Below, piece by piece: positions 1 to 7,872 of a DNA stretch of 64,000 nt. Position 1 is the stretch's first letter. Every line of letters starts with the position of its first letter. This DNA is from Kitasatospora phosalacinea (GTDB lineage: Bacteria > Actinomycetota > Actinomycetes > Streptomycetales > Streptomycetaceae), in assembly GCF_000717185.1 (NCBI RefSeq), contig NZ_JNYE01000050.1:1-64000 (forward strand). Direction: 5' to 3'. The notes beneath the pieces are model-generated. The model was not told the origin of the DNA. It searched no databases and worked only from the letters and a program-made list of their open reading frames with translations. A program made the position numbers and the translations under genes.

Positions 1-472
1 CGATCAGCAGCTTCGCCGGAACCGCACGCACCGAAGTCGCCGTCGGCACCTCCAACGAGGCGTCCATGTTCGACGCCACCGCCTTCGCCGGACCGCGCAA
101 CGCGATCAGCTCGGCACCCGCCGCGTCGACCGCCGGTGCGGCCTTCGGCGCGGAGGCTGCGGGCGCGGGCGCGGCGGGGGCGGCCTTCGGCGCGGGGGCT
201 GCGGCTGCGGGCGCGGGAGCGGCGGCCGGGGCGGCAGCGGGAGCGGGAACGGGCGCGGTGACGGCGGGCGTCACGGCGTTCCCCTCGACCGCCGCGCTCG
301 CCGGTGCCGCCGACCCGCCGGGCTTGTAGTCGGCGAACAGGTCCTGCCAGGCCCGGTCCACCGAGCTCGGGTCCCGCAGGTACTGCTGGTACATCTCGTC
401 GACGAGCCACTCGTTTGGGCCGAAGGCCGAAGGGCTCGAAGAGTTGACGGGCACTTCAGAGTGTGGCGACAC
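1..472 (-). CDS. kgd: Multifunctional 2-oxoglutarate decarboxylase/dehydrogenase (Kgd/SucA), N-terminal part
   Basis: Only the first ~157 codons lie in the window; the gene runs off the left edge. From the GTG at 470-472 (weak purine-rich RBS about 8 bases upstream) the protein begins with the actinobacterial Kgd N-terminal arm (FGPNEWLVDEMYQQYL near residue 16, then DLFADYKPG). A long Ala/Pro linker follows, then NMDASLEVPTATSVRAVPAK, which opens the succinyltransferase-type domain of the fused E1/E2 enzyme. The family works in the TCA cycle, decarboxylating 2-oxoglutarate and passing the succinyl group to lipoyl/CoA acceptors. Family assignment is firm from the two conserved blocks; catalytic residues are outside the window. 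It is a primary-metabolism gene and probably marks the left border of the polyketide locus. Confidence 0.93.
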   Translation of the reverse strand, partial: MSPHSEVPVNSSSPSAFGPNEWLVDEMYQQYLRDPSSVDRAWQDLFADYKPGGSAAPASAAVEGNAVTPAVTAPVPAPAAAPAAAPAPAAAAPAPKAAPAAPAPAASAPKAAPAVDAAGAELIALRGPAKAVASNMDASLEVPTATSVRAVPAKLLI

Positions 473-637
473 GGCGTAGACCGCCCTCTTCCGCTTCAAG
501 TTCCGGTTGTTGACCAAACGATACGCGCCCGCGCTCTGGCCCACGCGCGGGTGCGGCGGAAACCGGGCAACGCGCAGGTGACGCCCAAGTGGCGTGCCCG
601 AGAAGGCGGGTGACGGATCGTGTACTTCCTTGCAGGT

Positions 638-682
638 GGGGCGGGTGCGTCCCGGCGCAGCACGCCGGGACGCACCCGCCCC
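638..682. terminator. Perfect 20-bp hairpin ending the PKS tailoring operon
   Basis: Bases 638-657 are perfectly complementary to 663-682 with a 5-base loop (cagca). It lies just past the stop of the SnoaL-fold gene on the minus strand and upstream of kgd. No U-tract is present, as is usual in high-GC actinobacteria. Termination is inferred from structure and position. Confidence 0.75.
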
Positions 683-701
683 GTCCTCCGCCGGTGCCCG
701 G

Positions 702-1130
702 TCAGGGGCGGCCGTCGTGGTGGACCCGCCGGCTGCGGATCTGCCAGTCGCCGTCGACCCGGACCAGCTCGTCGTGGCACCGGGTGCTGCGGTCCAGCAC
801 CGGGGCCCCGCCGAGCCGGACGGCGAGCAGCATCGCGTAGCTGCGGGCGTGCACCGTCCCGTCGGCGGTCGGCTCGACGACGAGCATGCCCATCCAGTGC
901 CGGTGCCGGATGCCGTCGGCGTCGAGCTGCTGCTGGGCGCGGCGGATCACCCCGACGATCTGCTCGCGGCCGTGCGCGGGGTGCGGGTTGACGTTGTTGG
1001 AGATGGTGGCGTCCTCGGTGAAGGTCTCCACCCAGGCGTCCACCTGCCCGGCGTCGATCAGGTGCATGTGGCGGGCGTAGAAGTCCTGGATCTCCGCGTA
1101 GAGCTCCGGGTCGGCCGTCTGCTGGGACAT
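702..1130 (-). CDS. SnoaL-like (NTF2-fold) polyketide tailoring protein
   Basis: A 142-residue protein of the SnoaL_4/NTF2-like cone-fold class: an N-terminal helix pair (LYAEIQDFYARHMHLID), DAWVETFTEDA, HGREQI, a basic HRHWMG strand and a C-terminal DGDWQIRSRRVHHDGRP. In aromatic polyketide clusters such small proteins act as ring cyclases or hydroxylation partners; which applies here cannot be read from sequence. The ATG follows a good GGAGGA site (rc of ~1138-1143). It is the last of four co-directional minus-strand genes (AT, OMT, monooxygenase, this one), separated from the monooxygenase by ~95 bases and followed by a strong hairpin. It could alternatively be a ring-hydroxylating dioxygenase beta-subunit-like protein, but no alpha subunit is nearby. 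Confidence 0.8.
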   Translation of the reverse strand: MSQQTADPELYAEIQDFYARHMHLIDAGQVDAWVETFTEDATISNNVNPHPAHGREQIVGVIRRAQQQLDADGIRHRHWMGMLVVEPTADGTVHARSYAMLLAVRLGGAPVLDRSTRCHDELVRVDGDWQIRSRRVHHDGRP

Positions 1131-1225
1131 CGGTCGGTCCTCCGTGGTGGATTCGTGGTCGTGACGGGGTCGGCCGTCGGGTGCTCGCCGGGTGCTCGTC
1201 CGGTGGTCGGTGGCTCCGCGGCCGG

Positions 1226-2716
1226 TCAGGAGGACGCGGCGCCGAACCAGCGGTCGAGCGCCTCCGCCAGGCCCTCGGTGCCGCCCGGCTCCGCGCAGGC
1301 CCACGCCACGTAGCCGTCCGGGCGGACGAGCAGCGCGGCCGTGCCCGGGGCCTTCGCGGGGTCGGCGAGCGTGGCGGTCAGCCGGGTGAGCCGGTCGGTC
1401 CGGCCGTCCGCCCAGGCGGCGGGCAGTGCGTCGGCGAGGTCGATCAGCAGGCCCCGGCCCGCGGCGAGCAGTTCGAGGGCGTTGACCCGGCCGTCGGGGG
1501 TGAGCAGCGGCAGCGGGGGCATCCGGCGCCCCACCAGGGCGTGCGACGGCTCGGCCGCGCCGTCCTCGCCGCCCATCGGGTAGCGGATGTCCAGGCCGGT
1601 GATCATCTCGCCGATGTAGCGGTTGACCTGGTCCAGGTCCATCAGTTCGCTGAACAGCTCGCGCAGCGGATCGATCTCCGGGGCCGGGTGCATCATCGCC
1701 AGCTGGGCGCGGGTGTTCATGCAGACCCGCTTCGCGACGGGGCGCCGCTCGGCCTCGTAGCTGTCGAGCAGGCCGTCGGGGGCCCAGCCGTTCAGGGTGC
1801 CGGCCAGCTTCCAGCCGAGGTTCAGGGCGTCCTGGATGCCGGTGTTCAACCCCTGTCCGCCGGCCGGGAAGTGGACGTGCGCGGCGTCGCCCGCCAGCAG
1901 GACGGAGCCCGTGCGGTAGCGCTCCACCAGGCGGGTGGCGTTCCCGAAGCGGGACATCCAGCGGGCCTCGCCGATGGTCAGGTCGAGGCCGGAGACCCGC
2001 TTGGCGGCCGCCGCCAACTCCTCCGTGGTCACCGGCACGTCCCGCGGGACGGGCTCGGCGTCGAACTCCACCGCGACCACCCGGTACAGCCCCTCGCCCA
2101 GCGGGATCAGGCCGAAGAGGCCGCCCTCCAGCCGCAGCAGTTCGCGGCCCGCGGGCTGCTCGCCGATCAGCTGGACGTCGCCCAGCAGCGCGTTGACCGT
2201 GGAGGCGGTGCCGGGGAAGGGCACCCCGGCGAGCTTGCGCACCGTGCTGGCGCCGCCGTCGCAGCCGGCCAGGTAGCGGCCGTCCAGCCGGTAGGCGCCG
2301 TCCGGCCCCTCGACGCCGACGGTGACCCCGTCCGGGCCCTGCTCCAGCGAGACCAGCCGGTGGCCGCGCCGGATGTCGACCCCCAGCTCCAGCGCCCGCT
2401 CGTGGAGGATCTCCTCCGTCCGGGACTGCGGGACCATCAGCGCGTAGCTGTGCTCGGCGTCGAGCTTGGTCATGTCGACCTTGCGCAGCCCGGCGAAGTG
2501 CCCCTTGGGCCACACCGGCACCTGGTTGCCGACCCGGTCCAGCAGGCCGCGCTGGTGCAGCACCTCGACCGTCCGGGAGTGCAGGCCCAGCGCCCGGGAC
2601 TCCCCGCTGGGGCGCTCCAGCCGCTCCAGGACGACGGTGTCGACGCCCGCGAGCCCGAGCTCGCAGGCGAGCATCAGCCCGACCGGGCCGCCGCCCGCGA
2701 TCACCACCCCGGTCAC
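1226..2716 (-). CDS. FAD-dependent aromatic polyketide hydroxylase (PgaE/RdmE type)
   Basis: A 496-residue class A flavoprotein monooxygenase. The N-terminal Rossmann GxGxxG appears as VIAGGGPVGLMLACELG, followed by ESRALGLHSRTVEVL. The mid-protein DG motif (LAGCDGGASTVRKLAGVPF) and the GD motif (LLAGDAAHVHFPAGGQGLN) are intact, and a thioredoxin-like C-terminal region is present. Family members hydroxylate angucycline or anthracycline-type polyketide rings using NAD(P)H and O2. The GTG start lies in a GTGA overlap with the OMT stop (4 bases), implying translational coupling. The context supports post-PKS oxidation. The regiochemistry of hydroxylation cannot be predicted. Confidence 0.92.
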   Translation of the reverse strand: MTGVVIAGGGPVGLMLACELGLAGVDTVVLERLERPSGESRALGLHSRTVEVLHQRGLLDRVGNQVPVWPKGHFAGLRKVDMTKLDAEHSYALMVPQSRTEEILHERALELGVDIRRGHRLVSLEQGPDGVTVGVEGPDGAYRLDGRYLAGCDGGASTVRKLAGVPFPGTASTVNALLGDVQLIGEQPAGRELLRLEGGLFGLIPLGEGLYRVVAVEFDAEPVPRDVPVTTEELAAAAKRVSGLDLTIGEARWMSRFGNATRLVERYRTGSVLLAGDAAHVHFPAGGQGLNTGIQDALNLGWKLAGTLNGWAPDGLLDSYEAERRPVAKRVCMNTRAQLAMMHPAPEIDPLRELFSELMDLDQVNRYIGEMITGLDIRYPMGGEDGAAEPSHALVGRRMPPLPLLTPDGRVNALELLAAGRGLLIDLADALPAAWADGRTDRLTRLTATLADPAKAPGTAALLVRPDGYVAWACAEPGGTEGLAEALDRWFGAASS

Positions 2717-3753
2717 GGCTTCACCCCGACCAGCACGTAGTCGCTGCCGATGGTGCGGATGCGCCGGCCGAGCTCGACCGTGAAGCCCGCCTTCTCCAGC
2801 TGCTCCCGGCCCTCGTCCACGCCGTACTCGGAGCCGCCGGTGACCAGCGCGACCTGCAGGCTGCCGAGCAGCGAGCCGAGCTCCGGCGCGCCGTCGTCCA
2901 GCATCTGGTCGTACACGACGACGGCGCCGCCCGGCCGCAGCGCGGCGAAGGCCCGCTCCAGCAGGAAGGCCCGGCGCTCGGGCGTCCAGTCGTGCAGCAC
3001 GTGCCCGAAGACCAGCACGTCCGCCGCGGGCAGCTCGTCCGCGAAGAAGTCGCCCGCGTGGAAGGTGACCTTCTCGGCGGTGCCGAGCTCCGCCATGTGC
3101 TCGTCGAACAGCGGTTCCACGGCGGGCAGTTCGAAGACGCCGCCGTGCAGGTGCGGGTGGGCGGCCACCACGGCGGCGGCGATGTGGCCGCGGGCGCCGC
3201 CGACGTCCACGAAGGACTCGTAGCGCGACCAGTCCACGACCTCGGCCAGCTGCGGGCCGACCAGCGCGTGCGCGGAGTCCATGTGCGCCAGGAAGCGCCG
3301 GGCGGCGTCCCGGTTCCGGTAGAGCCGCTCGAAGGCGTCCGGGCCGGTTGCCCCCTCCGCCTTGGGCTCGCCGTCGCGCAGCGCCTCGGTCAGCCGGGCC
3401 CACATGCCGTAGTGCCGGGCGGCGGCCGCGCGCACCGAACCGCCCAGGTAGTACGGGGAGCCGGGCAGCAGGCAGGCCGCCGCCGCCGCGCTGTTGCGGA
3501 AGACCCCGGCGGTCTCCTCCAGCAGGCCGAGGGCGACCAGCGCGCGCAGGAAGTCCGGCACCAGCCGGTGGTGCAGCCCGAGCCGCTCGGCGATCGCCGC
3601 GGAGTCCGCCGGAGCCTCGGCGAGCAGCTCGAACAGCCCGGTCTCCACCGCGCTGTTCAGGATGCGCGACTGGGCGTAGGCGGTGTTCAGCCGGCCGATC
3701 GTGATCGCTTCCTCGTACGGCACGTACGGGGTGTCGACGGTTTCAGTTCCCAT
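2713..3753 (-). CDS. SAM-dependent O-methyltransferase (DnrK/TcmN-like class)
   Basis: A 346-residue methyltransferase with the usual two-part layout: an N-terminal winged-helix dimerisation region (ILNSAVETGLFELLAEAPAD, AIAERLGLHHR) and a Rossmann SAM domain with the glycine-rich loop FVDVGGARGHIAAAVV, an acidic residue block and GHVLHDWTPERR, whose His is the catalytic-base position in the family. It likely methylates a phenolic hydroxyl of the aromatic polyketide. I chose the ATG at 3753 (MGTETVDTPYVPYEE), which has GAGGAGG 6-7 bases upstream, over an ATG 12 codons earlier that lacks an RBS. It overlaps the downstream hydroxylase by 4 bases. Confidence 0.92.
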   Translation of the reverse strand: MGTETVDTPYVPYEEAITIGRLNTAYAQSRILNSAVETGLFELLAEAPADSAAIAERLGLHHRLVPDFLRALVALGLLEETAGVFRNSAAAAACLLPGSPYYLGGSVRAAAARHYGMWARLTEALRDGEPKAEGATGPDAFERLYRNRDAARRFLAHMDSAHALVGPQLAEVVDWSRYESFVDVGGARGHIAAAVVAAHPHLHGGVFELPAVEPLFDEHMAELGTAEKVTFHAGDFFADELPAADVLVFGHVLHDWTPERRAFLLERAFAALRPGGAVVVYDQMLDDGAPELGSLLGSLQVALVTGGSEYGVDEGREQLEKAGFTVELGRRIRTIGSDYVLVGVKP

Positions 3754-3788
3754 CACAGACCTCCTCGGTCGTTCACCAATCGGGGGCA

Positions 3789-3817
3789 CGCGCCCGCCCG
3801 GGGCCCGGGCGGGCGCG
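3789..3817. other. Near-perfect GC hairpin between AT and OMT genes
   Basis: Bases 3789-3802 pair with 3804-3817, giving about 12 usable base pairs with a short loop, all G/C. It sits in the 81-base gap between the AT stop and the OMT start on the minus strand. It could attenuate or process the operon transcript; this is inference only. Confidence 0.45.
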
Positions 3818-3834
3818 GTCGTTGTGGCAGCGCG

Positions 3835-4866
3835 TCAGCCGGCGGCCAGGCCGGGCAGCGGGTGGCCCTCGGCGCGCAGGCGGCCGGCGGCCGCGAGCAG
3901 GGCCTCCCGGTCCGCCTCCGGCCCGCGCGCCGCCGCCGGCAGCAGGGCCGTGACGGCGCTCGCGCCGCGCCGCACCCGGGCGTGCCGGCGGGCGAGACCG
4001 GCCAGGCTCTGCCCGGGCCCGGTCTCCAGCAGGAAGAAGTCACCGGACCCGAGCAGCCCGTCGAGCGCCGGACCGAACAGCACCGGGTCGACCGGGTGCC
4101 GCGCCCAGAAGTCCGGGTCGACGGCCAGCTCCGCGGTGAGCGGCGCCGCCGAGTAGGCGGACCAGAGCGGGGTGCGCGGCACGCCCAGGCGCACCCCCGC
4201 GTAGATCTCGCTGTTCACCGCGGCACCGACCGCGGGGCTGTGGAAGGCGGTGGTCGCCCGCACCTCCCGGCAGGTGCGGCCCGCCGCGCGCAGGTCGGCG
4301 GCGACCGCGGCCAGCGGCCCGGCGGAGCCGGCCAGCATCGTCTGGCGCGGCGCGTTCACCGCCCCGACCACCACGTCCTCCCGCAGGAAGGGCGCGAGTT
4401 CGGCGGCACCGGCGGCGACCGCGAGCATGCCGCCGGGCGGCAGGACGGCGAGCCGTTCGGCGCGGTCCCAGAGCACCGCGGCCGCGTCCCGGACGTCGAA
4501 GACCCCGGCGAGGACGCCGGCGGCCAGCTCCCCGACGCTGTGGCCGAGCAGCGCCACCGGCTCCAGGCCCCACGCGAGGACGGTGCGGGCCAGCGCGTGG
4601 TCCACCGCGAACAGCAGCGGCTGGGCCCGGGTCACGTGGTCGAGGGGCACTCGAGGGCGCTCCGCCAGCCAGTCGTCCCGCAGCTGCGGGCCGACCGCGC
4701 CGAGCGCGTCGAAGACGGTGTCCATCGCCTCGGTGAACACCGGCTCCCAGCCGTACAGGCCGGTGGCCATGGCGGCGTGCTGGGCACCCTGTCCGGGCAG
4801 CAGCAGCGCAACGGGGCGGGGGCCCGCCGGGGCGGACGGCCCGGGTACGGCTTCGGTCTCCGGCAC
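3835..4866 (-). CDS. Acyltransferase (malonyl-CoA:ACP transacylase fold, DpsD-like)
   Basis: A 343-residue FabD-fold protein with the N-terminal GQGAQ loop (residues 25-29), the nucleophile motif GHSVGELAAG (Ser110), the Arg-containing LWDRAERL helix, the catalytic His in TTAFHSP, and a C-terminal LETGPGQSLAGLARRH. Such a discrete AT next to a DpsC-like ketosynthase recalls daunorubicin DpsC/DpsD, which handle the starter unit; malonyl loading of ACP is the alternative. The GTG start follows GGAGGG. It is the first gene of the minus-strand tailoring operon and diverges from the KAS III gene across a 250-base control region. Confidence 0.9.
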   Translation of the reverse strand: MPETEAVPGPSAPAGPRPVALLLPGQGAQHAAMATGLYGWEPVFTEAMDTVFDALGAVGPQLRDDWLAERPRVPLDHVTRAQPLLFAVDHALARTVLAWGLEPVALLGHSVGELAAGVLAGVFDVRDAAAVLWDRAERLAVLPPGGMLAVAAGAAELAPFLREDVVVGAVNAPRQTMLAGSAGPLAAVAADLRAAGRTCREVRATTAFHSPAVGAAVNSEIYAGVRLGVPRTPLWSAYSAAPLTAELAVDPDFWARHPVDPVLFGPALDGLLGSGDFFLLETGPGQSLAGLARRHARVRRGASAVTALLPAAARGPEADREALLAAAGRLRAEGHPLPGLAAG

Positions 4867-5016
4867 GGGGTTCCCTCCTCGTCGACGGCCGGTTCCCCGG
4901 CCTCCGGGGCGCCCCGCGGCGCCCGTCCGGCACTGTTCCAGCGGAACCTTGCAATCGGCTCAAGACGGCCTCGCGAGCGGCCGGACGGCCGCCCCGGCGG
5001 GCTCCTCCAGCCGGGA

Positions 5017-5034
5017 TCGACCGCGTGTCGACCG
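5017..5034 (+). promoter_or_regulatory. Candidate SARP operator: two TCGACCG heptamers 11 bp apart
   Basis: The heptamer TCGACCG occurs at 5017-5023 and again at 5028-5034, an 11-bp start-to-start spacing. SARP activators (DnrI, ActII-ORF4) are known to bind direct TCGAG-type heptamers with 11- or 22-bp spacing next to the -10 element. A TAGCGG hexamer starts 6 bp further on, at 5041. The site lies 82 bp before the KAS III start and also upstream of the divergent AT operon. A SARP gene is encoded 1.5 kb away. Function is inferred. Confidence 0.6.
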
Positions 5035-5116
5035 GCTCTCTAGCGGCACTGGGGAGATTGGCCGCGATCCACCGTCGGCCGGCCGGCCGGCGGCCCGAGC
5101 ACCCGCGGAGGTCCCC

Positions 5117-6223
5117 ATGGACGGTTACGAGACCGGCGCCCCCCTGTTCGTGGCGGGGTGCGCCTCCTGGCTCCCGCCCGCGGTCAGCGCCGAGCAGGCG
5201 GTCGCCGCGGGCGAGGTCACGGCGCGGGACGCCGCCCGCACCGGGGTGACCTCGGTGACCGTCTCCACCGGGCAGAGCGCGCCGGAGATGGCCGCGCTCG
5301 CCGCCCGCATCGCACTGCGCCGGGCGGAGTGCCCGCCGCAGGACATCGGGCTGGTGCTGCACGCGAGCCTCTACGACCAGGGGCACGACCTGTGGGCCCC
5401 GGCCTCCTACGTGCAGCGCCGGGCGCTCGGCGAACTGCCGGTGCACGCACCGGCGATGGAGGTGAAGCAGGTCTCCAACGGCGGCATGGCCTCGCTCGAA
5501 CTGGCCGCGGCCTACCTGCGCGCCGGCACCGACCGACCGGCGGCCCTGCTCACCAGCGGCGACGTCTTCTGCCCGCCCGCCTTCCGGCGCTGGACGAGCG
5601 ACCCGGGCACCGTCTACGCGGACGGCGGCGCCGCCCTGGTGCTCTCCCGGGAGGGCGGTTTCGCCCGCCTGCTCGGCCACTTCACCGCCTCGGAGCCCCG
5701 GTTGGAGGGCATGCACCGCGGCGACGCGCCGTTCGCCCCGGAGGCCTCCGGCCTGCGCCGGGTGGTCGACCTCGACCGCTGCAAGCGGGAGTTCCTCGCC
5801 GAAACGGGCCGGGCCGCGGCCGTGGCCTGGGTCGGCGGCGGGCAGCGCCGCACGCTCGTGGACGGCCTGGCCGCGCTCGGCCTCGACGTCGGGGGCGTCG
5901 CCCGCTTCGTCCTCCCGCACCTGGGCGGACGGCGGCTGGCCGCGACCTACTTCCAGCCCTTCGGCATCGCCCCCGAGCAGTCGACCTGGCCGTGGAGCCG
6001 GTCGATCGGCCACCTCGGCGGGGGCGACCAGTTCGCCGGCCTGGCGCACCTGGTGGAGACCAAGCAGGTCGGCCCGGGCGACCGGGTGGCCCTGGTCGGC
6101 GTGGGCGCCGGCTTCTCGTGGTCCTGCGCCGTCGTGGAGGTCCTGGCCTGCCCCGACTGGGCCGTATCGGACACCTGGGCGGACGACGCCGAGGACGCCC
6201 CCGGGGCCCGCGCGGACGGCTGA
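5117..6223 (+). CDS. KAS III-like priming ketosynthase (DpsC type, Ser for Cys)
   Basis: A 368-residue thiolase-fold protein starting at the ATG preceded by GCGGAGG. Aligned on the FabH active-site loop (DVAAACAGF), this protein reads EVKQVSNGG, so the nucleophile position is Ser120 rather than Cys, as in DpsC of daunorubicin biosynthesis. The second catalytic position is His in LPHLGGRRLAATYF, and the usual Asn of the GN(T/S)S motif is replaced by His in SIGHLGGGDQFAG. DpsC-type enzymes select an acyl-CoA such as propionyl-CoA and prime the minimal PKS. Together with the adjacent AT this suggests a non-acetate starter unit. It runs alone on the plus strand, with a repeat array behind it. Confidence 0.9.
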   Translation: MDGYETGAPLFVAGCASWLPPAVSAEQAVAAGEVTARDAARTGVTSVTVSTGQSAPEMAALAARIALRRAECPPQDIGLVLHASLYDQGHDLWAPASYVQRRALGELPVHAPAMEVKQVSNGGMASLELAAAYLRAGTDRPAALLTSGDVFCPPAFRRWTSDPGTVYADGGAALVLSREGGFARLLGHFTASEPRLEGMHRGDAPFAPEASGLRRVVDLDRCKREFLAETGRAAAVAWVGGGQRRTLVDGLAALGLDVGGVARFVLPHLGGRRLAATYFQPFGIAPEQSTWPWSRSIGHLGGGDQFAGLAHLVETKQVGPGDRVALVGVGAGFSWSCAVVEVLACPDWAVSDTWADDAEDAPGARADG

Positions 6224-6401
6224 GCACCGCCGCGGAACGGGACGGGCCGGGCCGCGGGCCGGGCCCGTCCGGCCCGACCGGACGCACGCGCCCGGGTACG
6301 CCGGTACGCCGGACCGCCCTCTGCCCAGGGCCGGTCCGGCCGTTGCTGCTCGTCGCCGCTGGTTGCCGCTCGTTGCCGTCCGCCCCGCCGCCTCCCGGCG
6401 G

Positions 6402-6513
6402 CCGTGCGCAACGCGGGCCGTGCGCAACGCGGGCCGTACGCAACGCGGGCCGTGCGCAACGCGGGCCGTACGCAACGCGGGCCGTACGCAACGCGGGCCG
6501 TACGCAACGCGGG
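6402..6513. repeat. Seven tandem copies of a 16-bp unit
   Basis: The unit ccgtRcgcaacgcggg repeats exactly seven times without spacers. The only variation is R, in the order G,G,A,G,A,A,A. The array is bracketed on both sides by the same inverted-repeat-bearing sequence gccgcctcccggcggcc (about 6387-6403 and 6514-6529). It fills most of the 325-base space between the convergent KAS III and SARP genes, which otherwise holds only GC-rich hairpin sequence. There are no spacers, so it is not CRISPR. Confidence 0.95.
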
Positions 6514-6548
6514 CCGCCTCCCGGCGGCCGGTGCGCTCGCGGCAGCGG

Positions 6549-7376
6549 TCAGGAAGCGACCGCGTGCCCCGCGAAGCGGTCCAGTAGCAGGGTGCGGCTG
6601 CGCCGTTCCGCGTCCAGGGCGGGATCCGAGACGATGATCGCCTGGTGCAGCCGGTACATCCTGGCCGAGGGCTCCAGGCCCAGCTCGTCGATGAAACGGC
6701 TCCGCAGCCGCTGGTGCACGTCGAGCGCGTGCGGTTTGCGCCCGGAGCGGTAGAGCGCCAGCATCAGCTGGGCGTGCAGGTTCTCGTGCAGCGGGAACTC
6801 GCCGACGAGCGAGGTGAGTTCGCTGATCAGCTCGTGGTGGCGGCCGAGCCGCAGGTCCGCCTCGATGCGCTGTTCGAGCGCGACGATGCGGCTCTCCTGC
6901 AGGCGCAGCGCCTCGACCTCCAGCAGTGGCCCTAACTGGACGCCGCAGAGCGCCGGCCCGCGCCACAGGGCGAGGGCGGCCCGCAGGGTCGACGAGGCGC
7001 GCTCGTCCTCCCCCCGGGCGAGCGCCTGCCGCCCCTCCGTGCAGAGCCGGTCGAAGGCGTGCAGGTCGAGTCCGCCGCTGTTGCGCAGCTGGTAGCCCCC
7101 CGGGCAGGTGACGAGCTGCGCCTTCGCGCTGGCCATCGAACCACCGGCGGCCCGCATCAACTGCTTCCGCAGCAGGAGTATGTAGGTCTGGATCGTGGTG
7201 GACGCGCTGACGGGCGCCTCCTCGTCCCACAGCTCCCGCTTGAGCGCGGAGGACGGAACGATCTGGTTGGCGTGCAGCACGAGCAGGGTCAGGACCTTGC
7301 GCGGCTTGGGAGCGGTCGGCGCGATGGCCATTCCGTTGAGTTCAACCTCAAGCGGTCCGAGGACGCGAGCAAACAC
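6549..7376 (-). CDS. SARP family transcriptional activator
   Basis: A 275-residue protein with the two-domain SARP layout: an N-terminal OmpR-like winged helix (LGPLEVELNG near the start, PKPRKVLTLLVLHANQIV, WDEEAPVSASTTIQTYILLLRK) and a BTAD alpha-helical domain (LDLHAFDRLCTEGRQAL, WRGPALCG, RIEADLRLGRHHELISEL, HENLHAQLMLALYRSGR, IDELGLEPSARMYRLHQAI). SARPs are pathway-specific activators of aromatic polyketide clusters that recruit RNA polymerase at heptamer repeats. The GTG start has AAAGGA 8 bases upstream. It is transcribed away from the KS alpha gene. It is the probable switch for this locus and for the heptamer pair at 5017-5034. Confidence 0.93.
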   Translation of the reverse strand: MFARVLGPLEVELNGMAIAPTAPKPRKVLTLLVLHANQIVPSSALKRELWDEEAPVSASTTIQTYILLLRKQLMRAAGGSMASAKAQLVTCPGGYQLRNSGGLDLHAFDRLCTEGRQALARGEDERASSTLRAALALWRGPALCGVQLGPLLEVEALRLQESRIVALEQRIEADLRLGRHHELISELTSLVGEFPLHENLHAQLMLALYRSGRKPHALDVHQRLRSRFIDELGLEPSARMYRLHQAIIVSDPALDAERRSRTLLLDRFAGHAVAS

Positions 7377-7872
7377 AGGACATCCTTTACTAGGAATCTA
7401 CTCCTGGACAACGGCCGCAGCTCGGGCCGATATCACCGGTGTGGGCGGCGACCATCCAGAAAAAGCACACCTGGGACGAACCTATTCCCCCCCTGGTTAT
7501 CCGACCGACGAATCAGTCGTCAATAGCGGAAAGTCACTGCCGGCCGCCCCGTTGCGGCAGCATTTGACTCGCAGCCAGGAACGTTATAGGAGGGCCGCGC
7601 GACTGTCCAGGGCGAAAATCACAGCCCTCGAGCGACGGCCTGGTTAAAGAATTGGTAAAAATACCTGCTCGCAAGGTTTCGTCCGCTAGTCAATCAACTT
7701 CGATCACTCCCGGTGACCAGTCGGATCCCCACAGTAAAGAACCTCGCTCGTGACCGCTCTAGGCGCCCTCAAGGGTTCCTCTAGGCCCGACCGAGATTCT
7801 CGACCAGAGCAGCCGGGGGAGCTCCGGACGAAATCGCGCTCCACAGACCCGCATTCCGCCGAGGAGTGTCCA
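7377..7872. promoter_or_regulatory. Divergent control region between SARP and KS alpha genes
   Basis: This 496-base region has visibly lower GC than its surroundings (for example the stretch near 7640-7740) and no supportable gene. It must hold the promoters for the SARP (minus) and the minimal PKS (plus). A TTGACT at 7564 with TATAGG 15 bases further on is the best minus-35/minus-10 look-alike. I did not find heptamers with a clean 11- or 22-bp spacing here. Confidence 0.55.

Noticed and set aside
4040..6475. Long minus-strand open frames across the AT and KAS III genes
   Set aside because: They are high-GC shadows made of Arg/Gly/Ala/Pro-rich sequence with no domains; the real genes carry intact motifs.
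6402..6513. Repeat array as a CRISPR
   Set aside because: The 16-bp units are contiguous with no spacers and no cas genes are nearby.
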